Source of the DNA: Acidobacteriota bacterium
Lineage (GTDB): Bacteria; Acidobacteriota; Terriglobia; Terriglobales; Acidobacteriaceae
DNA: 37,546 bases
Reading direction: 5' to 3'
Assembly: GCA_028872955.1 (NCBI GenBank)
Contig: JAGWNX010000033.1
Location: forward strand, 1 to 37,546
Part shown: positions 1-8,300 of the stretch, piece after piece
How the letters are laid out: each line of letters starts with the position of its first letter
Position numbering within the stretch: position 1 is the first letter of the stretch
The notes under the pieces: model-generated
What the model was told of the DNA's origin: nothing
Database searches by the model: none
What the model saw: only the letters and a program-made list of their open reading frames with translations
Made by a program: the position numbers and the translations under genes

Positions 1-85
1 AGCCGTAACAGCCTATCAGATTCCCGCCACAATTGGACGGACCACCTGAAAATTTCCTGACGTAATCTGATGGATTAAAAGGGCA

Positions 86-108
86 AAGGGCACCCCAGGG
101 GTGCCCTT
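86..108 (-). terminator. Intrinsic terminator of the porin gene
   Basis: A near-perfect inverted repeat has arms 86-96 and 98-108 (AAGGGCACCCC / GGGGTGCCCTT). Read on the minus strand it is followed by a T-rich stretch (TTTGCCCTTTT). It lies about 20 bases past the porin stop codon. The rest of bases 1-128 shows no gene. Confidence 0.75.
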
Positions 109-128
109 GCCACATACTGCCTGTCTTC

Positions 129-1949
129 CTAGGGGATGTAGTAACGGAAGCTCGTAAACACCATGTTGTTGGTGCCCTTCGGAGCCGCGACTGCGCCGCC
201 AGTGAGACCGCCGTTGCCATCCCACGTACCGCGCTGCAGGTAGCTGTACATCAGCTCATACTGCAGACGGCCCTTGGGGCCCTGATAGAAGCGGTAGGTG
301 TAGCCCAGCGAGCCTTCCGACACCACACGAGTCGCCGCACCGCAGCTGCCCGCCGCCGTGTAGGGAGGCGCGCCGGCAAAACCGTTGCCCGTCGTTCCCG
401 GCAGACCCTCGGTGTTGCAACCGGTGTTGTTGATGGTGATCGGCGCATAGCCAACCAGCTTGCCAGCCGTATTCATGTACGTTGTCCGCTGCACATACTC
501 CGAGCCGGCATAGGCCCAGATGTCCAGCTTCTTGGTCGGGTGCATCTCGAGCGAGAACAGGCCCTGGTAGGCGCGGAGTGGCTCCAGCGTGCCGTCCGGG
601 TGAACCGTCGTATCCGGCAGGCCGACCGTTCCGTAACGACCCACACCGTCGCCGGCCATCACGTGGAGGCCGATATCGACGTACTTGCTGGGCGAGACGC
701 GGATGTTGCCGAGGACGCCGCCACCAACCTTGGAGCTGTTGGTCGCACCGGCCGAAGTCGGGGTGGTCGAGGTCGCATTCGGATAGTAGCGATCACGGAA
801 GATGCTGGCCACGCCGCCGATCTCGAGGTGAGCGTGCTTCGGATCGAATGCGAGCTTCGCAATGATGTCAGGCGAGACGTTGTTGGTGTAGTTCGTGGTG
901 GGGTTGAACAGACCGCCGCCATTGCCCGCGCCACCGATGAAGAAGTTTGTCGGTGCATTCGATGCGGCAAAGGTGGTCTGCGAGCCTTCGAGGGACAGCG
1001 CAGCCGTCGTGATGGTGCCAAACTTCTGCTGAACGCGGACGCCGTACTGACGAGCCCAGCTGAAGCCTACGTGGTACTGAGGATCGATGGTCTGCGGCAG
1101 ATTCTCGGTGCGTGGTTCCGTTCCGGTCTTGGTCTCCGTCACCAGCGACCACATCTGACCGCCCGTGAACTTGAAGCCACTGTCCGTGGCCACCTGGCCC
1201 CAGATCTGGCGCTGACGCAGCGGGTAGCTGTTGCTCTCGTTGTTGTTGCTGGTCACACCGGCGTTCAGGAAGTCGGCCTCGAAGTAGCCCGAGAACTTGA
1301 AGATGCCGTTCTTGCCCTCAAACAAACCACCCAGACGGCTCTGACGACCGGTCGCGTTGAACTCGCTGACGTACGCATTGCCGGAGTTCATGAAAGGAAC
1401 CGCGCCGAAAGGCGTGTTGATGTCCGAGTTCATTGCGCGGGTACGGTACACGGATTCAGCCGCGAAGAAGGCAACCGGTGTAAACGTGACGCCCTTGTAA
1501 TGCAAGGCCAGGGGAGAGTCGATCTTCTCCGTCAGGTCCTTCTTGGTGTCGCTGATGGTCTGCGCCAGGCCCACGTTGGTGGTCTTCAGGTCGTTGACCG
1601 TGCTGCTGAGCTTATCGACGGCGTCCTTGTTCTCCTGAACGCTGCTGCTCACGCTCTGTGCCTGCTGGGTTGCAGCGCTGGCAGCAGAGTTGGCGGTCTG
1701 CGCATCCTGCGTGGCTGCCGCAAGCTTCGCATCCTTTTCGGCATTCTGCTGCTTCAGCGCATCGATCTGCGACTGCTGAGCCTTCATCTGCTCCTGCAGC
1801 TCGCGAATCTCCTGCTCCGTAGCGCTTTCCTTCTTCACGCTCTTCTTGGCCTTGGCTGGAGTCGCCGCAGTGGAACTCGTCTGAGCCGGCACGGAGATGT
1901 TTGACATCACCAGGATTGCCGCCAGAGTTACCTGTAGTTGCTTCGTCAT
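129..1949 (-). CDS. DcaP-like outer-membrane porin with N-terminal coiled coil
   Basis: This is a predicted outer-membrane channel of 606 residues. The start is the ATG at 1949: it begins a clear signal peptide (MTKQLQVTLAAILVMSN, ending near VPAQ) and has GAGG five bases upstream, whereas the longer in-frame extension does not look like protein. After a Lys/Ala-rich stretch, residues about 45-140 form a heptad-rich coiled coil (many Glu/Gln/Lys/Ala) typical of trimeric porins. The rest alternates short hydrophobic and aromatic strands with Gly/Asn/Thr-rich loops, as in a beta-barrel, and ends RYYIP. It resembles DcaP-family trimeric porins by general pattern only. It is divergent from the GH20 gene, so import of amino-sugar oligomers is possible but is inference. 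The exact substrate cannot be read from the sequence. Confidence 0.75.
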   Translation of the reverse strand: MTKQLQVTLAAILVMSNISVPAQTSSTAATPAKAKKSVKKESATEQEIRELQEQMKAQQSQIDALKQQNAEKDAKLAAATQDAQTANSAASAATQQAQSVSSSVQENKDAVDKLSSTVNDLKTTNVGLAQTISDTKKDLTEKIDSPLALHYKGVTFTPVAFFAAESVYRTRAMNSDINTPFGAVPFMNSGNAYVSEFNATGRQSRLGGLFEGKNGIFKFSGYFEADFLNAGVTSNNNESNSYPLRQRQIWGQVATDSGFKFTGGQMWSLVTETKTGTEPRTENLPQTIDPQYHVGFSWARQYGVRVQQKFGTITTAALSLEGSQTTFAASNAPTNFFIGGAGNGGGLFNPTTNYTNNVSPDIIAKLAFDPKHAHLEIGGVASIFRDRYYPNATSTTPTSAGATNSSKVGGGVLGNIRVSPSKYVDIGLHVMAGDGVGRYGTVGLPDTTVHPDGTLEPLRAYQGLFSLEMHPTKKLDIWAYAGSEYVQRTTYMNTAGKLVGYAPITINNTGCNTEGLPGTTGNGFAGAPPYTAAGSCGAATRVVSEGSLGYTYRFYQGPKGRLQYELMYSYLQRGTWDGNGGLTGGAVAAPKGTNNMVFTSFRYYIP

Positions 1950-2071
1950 GGAACCTCGCAAGTAGTTCAAAGGCTGAGTTGCGTCAATGCTGAGCCGCAT
2001 GACTGCATGCGCCCCAACGCTCTCTTGCTCTCTGTGTGATCTCACTATCCCAACCCTGTATGAATATCCGC

Positions 2072-2085
2072 TAACGATCGCGTTA
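2072..2085. promoter_or_regulatory. Candidate operator between divergent porin and GH20 genes
   Basis: TAACG-ATCG-CGTTA is an inverted repeat with 5-base arms in the 263-bp divergent intergenic region. Its size and CG-containing half-sites recall LacI-family operators. No regulator gene is adjacent, so this is only a candidate. I could not assign convincing -35/-10 pairs for either gene in this gap. Confidence 0.3.
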
Positions 2086-2212
2086 ACAGGCCGTGAATTC
2101 CATGCGGCCAGCAGCAGAAATGGCAGCAAATCAGCGATTTCTACGCCGTCATTCACACGCCATTCATACTCCGGACTGCCGTGAGTGCCGGCCTTTGCTG
2201 TACCGTGTCAGC

Positions 2213-4354
2213 ATGCCTTTCGCGCGCACACTGCTCCTCGCCCTGGCTCTGGCCAGCCCCTCCCTTGCAGCGCAGGACCTGCACCTCATCCCGGTTCCGC
2301 GCGAGGTACACCCCGCGGCCACGTTGCCGCTTGCCCATGGTGTCGCGCTCACCTGCACGTCGCCGTGCGACCCCGCCGACGCCTTTGCCCTGGACGATCT
2401 CCGTTTGACCCTCTCCAGCCGAGGCATCAACGTCTCGGACGCGGCCCCGGTGCATATTCTCGTCACACGCTTTGGCTCAAGCCTCGGCCACTCTATATAC
2501 ACGGAGTCGGTTCCCGGCCAGGCCGCTTCCCTGCCGGCAGATGCCTCTGCCGCCCAGCCCCCTGCGGGCTACCAGGCCGAGGGCTACTCGATCGTGCCCG
2601 ACCGCAACGGCCTGGCACTGACCGGCATGACTGCCTCGGGCGTCTTCTATGCACTGCAGACCGTCAAGCAACTGGTGGAGGGCACAGGCAGTGCCGCCGT
2701 GCTGCATGTGGCCACCATCCGCGACTGGCCCGCGCTGGCCTATCGCGGCCTGTCCGACGATCTGTCGCGCGGTCCCATGCCCACCTTTGAGTTCCAGAAG
2801 AAGCTCATCCGCACCCTGGCGGCCTACAAGGTCAACCTCTACTCGCCCTACTTTGAGCACACCATGAAGTACACCTCGCTGCCACTAATGGCTCCGCCTG
2901 GCGGCACCTTTACCCAGGAGCAGGCGCGTGAGCTCGTCGCCTATGCAGCTCAGTACCACATCACCGTAGTACCGGAGCAGGAGGCCTTCGGACATCTGCA
3001 CTCCCTGCTGAACTGGGAGCAGTACACGCCGCTGGCAGAGACGCCGCACGGCAATGTGCTGGCGCCCGGGCAGGCAGCCTCGCTCAAGCTGACGCACGCC
3101 ATGTTCGCCGAGCTCGCCGGCATCTACCCCAGCCCCATGTTGCACCTGGGCGCCGACGAGACGGTGGACCTGGGCAAAGGACAGACCAAGGCCGACGTGG
3201 ACGCGCAGGGCCTGGGCGCGGTCTACCTCAGCTACCTGCAGCGCATCGTCGCCGACCTGGCTCCGCTGCATCGGCGGCTGCTCTTCTGGGGAGATATCGC
3301 CATGAAGGATCCCGACCTGGTGGCGAAGCTGCCGGACGACTTCAAGCGAGCGACCATCGCCATCGCCTGGGAGTACAACCCGCAGCCCAAGGGTTTCGCC
3401 AAGTTCATCACGCCATTTACAGACGCGCACATGGAGACATGGGTGGCACCGGGCATCAACAACTGGTCGCGCGTCTACCCCAACTGGAACAACGCGCTGG
3501 CCAACATTCAGCAGTTCACGGCGCAGGGTGAGGCGCTGGGTGCCACCGGCCAGTTGAACACGCTATGGAACGACGACGGCGAGACCTTTGCCGATAGCAA
3601 CTGGTACGGCATCCTCTTCGGCGCGGAGGCAGCCTGGCATCAGGGCGAGGCATCCATCCCGGCCTTCCAGAGCGCTTACGGCCCGGCCTTCCACGGCGAC
3701 CTTTCCGGCAACGTGAACGAGGCACAGCGCGAGGTAATGGCCGCACACCAGTTGCTGCATGACACCGCGCTGAAGACCGATGGCTCCGACCTCGTCTTCT
3801 GGGTCGATCCGTGGTCCGCAGATGGCCAGCATCAGGCCGCGATTCTGCGGCCCGTGCTGGCTGAGCTGCGGCTGCACGCCGAACGCGCCATTACCCTGCT
3901 GGCGCAGGCACGCCAGGCCAACCCCGCGCTGCGCGAGACCGACGCGCTGGACGCGCTGGAGCTGGGCGCCCGCCGGCTGGACCTGATTGGACTGAAGTAT
4001 CAGGTGACGGACGAGATCGCCGTGGGCTACGCGCACGCCTACAGCCTGCAGGGCTCGCGCCGCAAAGAGGACCGCGAGGACGTGACCCGCGAGCTGAACA
4101 ACATCAACTCCGCCAACGGCAAACTCCAGGACCTGCGCAACAGCTTCGCCTTGCTGCGCGACCTGTACCAGCAGGACTGGTTACGCTCCAACCGGCCTTA
4201 CTTCCTGACCAACAACCTAGAGCGCTACGACCTGACCATCCAACTCTGGCTGCAGCGGATCGACCGCTTCCGCTCAGCCCAGCGCCAGTGGGCCAGCTCG
4301 CAGACGCTGCCACCGGCCACGGAGCTGGGCATTCCCGCACCGCCGCAACCGTAG
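2213..4354 (+). CDS. Secreted GH20 beta-N-acetylhexosaminidase
   Basis: Expected to remove terminal beta-linked GlcNAc (or GalNAc) from oligosaccharides by substrate-assisted catalysis, outside the cytoplasm. The product has 713 residues from the ATG at 2213, chosen because it opens a signal peptide (MPFARTLLLALALAS, cleavage near LAAQ); the frame is open upstream to 2093 but that part is not signal-like. Residues about 20-170 form the alpha/beta GH20b domain (IPVPREV, then GYSI and GVFYALQT). The catalytic (beta/alpha)8 domain starts at YRGLSDD. The catalytic Asp-Glu pair is D315-E316 in HLGADETVDLG, where most family members have HxGGDE; the Gly-to-Ala change is notable but the pair is intact. 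The C-terminal 250 residues are helical and not assigned. The stop lies only six bases from the stop of the convergent sugar kinase. Context points to GlcNAc release from peptidoglycan or chitin fragments. Confidence 0.9.
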   Translation: MPFARTLLLALALASPSLAAQDLHLIPVPREVHPAATLPLAHGVALTCTSPCDPADAFALDDLRLTLSSRGINVSDAAPVHILVTRFGSSLGHSIYTESVPGQAASLPADASAAQPPAGYQAEGYSIVPDRNGLALTGMTASGVFYALQTVKQLVEGTGSAAVLHVATIRDWPALAYRGLSDDLSRGPMPTFEFQKKLIRTLAAYKVNLYSPYFEHTMKYTSLPLMAPPGGTFTQEQARELVAYAAQYHITVVPEQEAFGHLHSLLNWEQYTPLAETPHGNVLAPGQAASLKLTHAMFAELAGIYPSPMLHLGADETVDLGKGQTKADVDAQGLGAVYLSYLQRIVADLAPLHRRLLFWGDIAMKDPDLVAKLPDDFKRATIAIAWEYNPQPKGFAKFITPFTDAHMETWVAPGINNWSRVYPNWNNALANIQQFTAQGEALGATGQLNTLWNDDGETFADSNWYGILFGAEAAWHQGEASIPAFQSAYGPAFHGDLSGNVNEAQREVMAAHQLLHDTALKTDGSDLVFWVDPWSADGQHQAAILRPVLAELRLHAERAITLLAQARQANPALRETDALDALELGARRLDLIGLKYQVTDEIAVGYAHAYSLQGSRRKEDREDVTRELNNINSANGKLQDLRNSFALLRDLYQQDWLRSNRPYFLTNNLERYDLTIQLWLQRIDRFRSAQRQWASSQTLPPATELGIPAPPQP

Positions 4355-4360
4355 CGGCGG

Positions 4361-5287
4361 CTAAGCCTGGCGAGCCCGCCACAGCGCGCCTGCAATGGCG
4401 TCGGCGGGCTCGGGCAGCACGTCCACGTCAACCCCCATCGACGCAAGCGCGGCAATCATGGACTCGCGCACCGGCGTGATCTTCTCCAGCACGCTCCCGG
4501 TGCAGGCCACCTGCACACGGCCAAAGTCACCGGCTTCGGCCATCTTGGTGCGCACTACGGCCACCTGCTCTGCCAGTTCGTGCCCGGCGCGCTCCAGCAC
4601 CGCTGTGGCCAGTTCGTCGCCCTCTTTGGCGCACTGGTACACCACCGGAGCAAGCATGGCAAAGTCTGGCCCGGGCTGCGCGTTGCCTGCCTCGACCAGT
4701 TCGCCGAGGGACTGCACGCCCCACGCCTCCTGCACGGCCTCCAGCAGTCGCGAGGGCACACCGCGATCGCGCCCCCACAGTCCGGCACGCACGGCCTCCT
4801 GCCCTATCCAGTAGCCGGAGCCTTCATCCCCCAGCGCCGGCCCCCAGCCGCCCACCCAGTACTTCGCCTCCAACACCTGGTTGCCTTCGTCCAGCACCGC
4901 GCGCCCCACCAGGTTCGACCCCGTTCCGGCAATGACCAGGATGCCCGGGCCACCGCGGAAGGCGCCGTCCAACGCAATCTCCTCGTCGCCGCACAGCTCC
5001 ACGGTGCCACCCACCAGCCTGCCCAGCAGTTGCTCTGCCCAGCGCTTGACGGCCTCAATGGAGAGCCCCGCCAGCCCCATGCAGGTGTACGAGATCGCGT
5101 CCAGCGGCACGCCCGCCGCCGCAGAGAGCTCCTGCAGCAGCGTCTCCAGCCGTTGCGTCGCCTCTTCCTCGCCAACGCGCATCAGCTTCACGCTGCCGCA
5201 GCTTCTGCGCGCCAGCTCGCGTGTCTCATCGGCCATTACGGCTACGGTCTTGGTTCCACCTGCATCCAACGCCAGAAAATAAGCCAC
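4361..5287 (-). CDS. BadF/BadG-type N-acetylglucosamine (or N-acetylmuramate) kinase
   Basis: A cytoplasmic sugar kinase of the ASKHA fold, 308 residues. The start is GTG at 5287, with GAGGAG at 5297-5302 nine bases upstream; it opens directly into the phosphate-1 motif (VAYFLALDAGGTKT). Other family motifs are visible: GDEEIALDGAF, the phosphate-2 motif ILVIAGTGSN, and GWGPALGDEGSGYWIG, characteristic of the GlcNAc kinase branch. In clostridia a kinase of this superfamily (MurK) phosphorylates both GlcNAc and MurNAc. Here the neighbours are a GH20 hexosaminidase and a NamZ-containing transporter fusion, and murQ is in the same window, so MurNAc kinase activity is a reasonable inference. It is divergent from the fusion gene, sharing a 108-bp promoter region. 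Confidence 0.87.
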   Translation of the reverse strand: MAYFLALDAGGTKTVAVMADETRELARRSCGSVKLMRVGEEEATQRLETLLQELSAAAGVPLDAISYTCMGLAGLSIEAVKRWAEQLLGRLVGGTVELCGDEEIALDGAFRGGPGILVIAGTGSNLVGRAVLDEGNQVLEAKYWVGGWGPALGDEGSGYWIGQEAVRAGLWGRDRGVPSRLLEAVQEAWGVQSLGELVEAGNAQPGPDFAMLAPVVYQCAKEGDELATAVLERAGHELAEQVAVVRTKMAEAGDFGRVQVACTGSVLEKITPVRESMIAALASMGVDVDVLPEPADAIAGALWRARQA

Positions 5288-5345
5288 CCCAGTACTCTCC
5301 TCGCACTGCGTGTGTGCCCTCTGCGGCCACACATTCGCTAAGCCC

Positions 5346-5356
5346 GTTATCATAAC
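5346..5356. promoter_or_regulatory. Overlapping divergent -10 elements (palindrome)
   Basis: GTTATCATAAC is a perfect 5+1+5 palindrome between the kinase and the fusion gene. Read rightwards it contains TATCAT (5348-5353) and leftwards TATGAT (5354-5349), both good -10 matches. Leader lengths would be about 36 bases to the first fusion start and about 55 to the kinase GTG. No clear -35 boxes were found. The symmetry could also be an operator. Confidence 0.4.
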
Positions 5357-5395
5357 CTGCAACAGCCCGCACGTCAGGCCGCACCTTGCTCCGGA

Positions 5396-8300
5396 GTGTC
5401 TTCGTTGATCTGTGTCCCAGCCAACCCAGCCCTGCTGACCATGCTGGTTACCGCCCAGCCCATGAGGTTACGCGGTCTGGATCTGCTGCTGATCGCTCTG
5501 TATCTGCTGGGCATCACACTCTTCGGTCTGCGCTTTCGCAGCAAGGCCTCCGGCACTTCTCTTAAGAGTTATTTTCTCGCCGACAAGGTTATCCCCTGGT
5601 GGGCCATCGCACTCTCCATCGTCTCGGCAGAGACCTCCACGCTCACCATCATCTCCGTGCCCGGCGTGGCCTACACGGGCGACTTCGGCTTTCTGCAGAT
5701 CGTGTTTGGCTACCTGCTGGGCCGCGTCGTCGTGGCTGCGCTGTTTCTTCCGCGCTACATCCACGGTGACATGCTGACCGCCTACCAGCTGATCGATCGG
5801 CGCTTTGGGCCTGCCCTGCACAAGGTTACCGCCGCGCTGTTTCTGCTGACGCGTGCTGCGGCAGAGGGCGTGCGCGTCTTCGCGGTCTCCATCGTCGTCA
5901 GCATCGCCATCGGCACGGGAGACGTGCTCTCCATCGCCATCATCACGCTGCTTACCCTGCTGTACACGTTTGAGGGCGGCATGGCCGCCGTCATCTGGAC
6001 CGATGTCGCGCAGATGGCCATCTACCTCGGCGGCACGCTGGTCGCCATGCTCACCCTCGGCACCCACGTCCACGGGGGATGGCCGCAGATTCTGCACGTC
6101 ACCCACGCCGCGCACAAGCTGACGCTCTTCCACTTTGCGTTCAATCTCACGCAGTCCTACACCTTCTGGGCGGGTGTGCTGGGCGGCACTTTTCTCACCA
6201 TGGCCAGCCACGGCACAGACCAGCTGATGGTGCAGCGCATGCTGGCGGCACGGAACCTGCGCGAGTCCCGGCTGGCGCTGCTCAGCTCCGGTGCCGTCAT
6301 CTTTGTGCAGTTCAGCCTCTTCCTGCTCATCGGCGCGGGCCTCTACGTCTTCTACAACCTGGGAGGCGCGGCTCTGCCATCGGCACTCTCGCCAGATCGC
6401 ATCTTCCCGACCTTCATCGTTGCGGAGATGCCCCAGGGCATCGCCGGCCTGCTGATCGCCGCCATCCTGGCGGCAGCCATGTCGAATCTCTCCGCTGCGC
6501 TCAACTCGCTCAGCTCCACGACGGTCGTGGACTTCTACCTGCATCTGCGGCCCAACGCCGACGGCCACGAGCGACTGCTACTCTCACGCAGCGCGACCCT
6601 CGCCTGGGCCTGCGTGCTCTTCGCCATCGCGGTCTACAGCATCCACGTCGGCGGCAAGGGGCATGTGGTGGAGACCGGCCTCTCGATTGCCTCGGTGGCC
6701 TACGGCTCGCTGCTGGGCGTCTTTCTGCTGGGCACGCTCACACGGTATGCAACGGAGTCAGGCACAATTATCGGCATGGTCTGCGGCTTTGCGCTCAATC
6801 TCTATCTCTGGCTCGGCAGCTTTCCAGTGCGGATGGGCGGCTTTACTTTGCCGCGCATCGCCTTCACCTGGTTTGTGCTCCTCGGCGCGGTTGTCACCTT
6901 CTGCGTCGGCTCGCTGGCCAGCCTGATCGTCCGCAGAGCGTCTGCACGAGCCATGGTTGCCCTGCTGCTCTGTCTTGGCCTGGCCCATTCGGCCGTTGCT
7001 CAAAGCAGCAGGCCGGGCCAGTCATTGCAGTTTGCCCCCGTCGATGACCTGATCCAGAACGCCATCGCCGCCAGGAAGCTTCCCGGTGCTGTCCTGATCA
7101 TCGGGCACCAGGGATCGGTGGTCTACCGGCACGCCTATGGTGTGCGCAAGCTCGCCGGCGAGCCGGGAGTGGATGGCCGCCCCTCTGCCGCTGAACCCAT
7201 GACGCTCGACACGGTCTTTGACATGGCCTCGCTCACCAAGTGCCTGGTCACGGCGGTGGCCGTCCTGCAATTACAAGAGGCAGGCAAGCTCGACGTCGAT
7301 CACCCGGTTGTCGAGTACCTGCCCGAGTTCGCCGCAAACGGCAAGCAGAGTGTCACTGTTCGTGATCTGCTCACCCACTACTCCGGCCTGCCGGAGGACG
7401 TTGACTTGAAGGACGCCTGGGGACTGGCCGCGCCGGATAAAGCAGAGGGGCTGCGCCGTGCCCTCACCTCGCCGCTGACCGCAGCCCCCGGCACACACTT
7501 CGAGTACTCTGACGTCAACTTCATCACCTTGGGTGCACTCGTCGAGCGGCTCAGCGGTCAGACGCTCGACGTCTACGCGCAGCAGCACATCTTTACGCCG
7601 CTGGGCATGACCCAGACGCGCTATCTTCCCCTGGCCAACTGTGGCAGCCGCTGCAACCTCGTAGCCGAAGCCATCGCGCCCACGGCCCACGACGATCAGG
7701 GCACCGCCGCAACCAACCCTGACTTTGATCACCTGCTGCGCGGCGTCGTGCATGACCCCACCACACGGCGCATGGGTGGCGTCGCAGGGCACGCGGGCGT
7801 CTTCTCCACGGCAGCGGATACGGCACGCTTTGCGCAGGCGCTGCTGGACAAGCTCCTGCGGAACAGCGGGCCGTTCCCGCTCCAGCAGTCCACGCTGCAG
7901 CGCATGACGCGTCCGCAGCAGCCAGCCACTGCGCAGACGGGTGCGACCATCTTCACGGCTGAGGGTCAACTGACCAAGGGCGTCGCGGCGCGTGGCTTCG
8001 GCTGGGATATCAACTCGGCCTTCTCGCGTCCGCGCGGCGAGGTCTTCCCCATCGCCACCGCCACCGCGCCGGGCTCGTTTGGCCATACGGGGTTTACCGG
8101 CACGTCGCTGTGGATTGACCCGGTGAGCGACACGTATGTCCTCCTGCTGGCCAACGCCATTCACCCGCGCGGCAATCCACCCATCTCCGGACTGCGCGGG
8201 CAGGTGGCCACCGCGGCAGCCCGCGTGCTGGGCCTGCCGCAGACCACCGCCGCACCTGAGACACAGAGCGCTGAGCCTGCGACGCTGACGGGCCTGGACA

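Noticed and set aside
540-1904. Long open frame on the plus strand opposite the porin gene
   Set aside because: It mirrors the coiled-coil/barrel gene, is rich in Arg/Val/Leu typical of antisense translation, and has no signal, domain or ribosome site.
6938-6960. Frameshift or sequencing artefact joining two genes at the transporter-hydrolase junction
   Set aside because: The frame is continuous on both sides and topology is coherent with fusion. An error cannot be excluded without reads, so it is kept only as a caveat.
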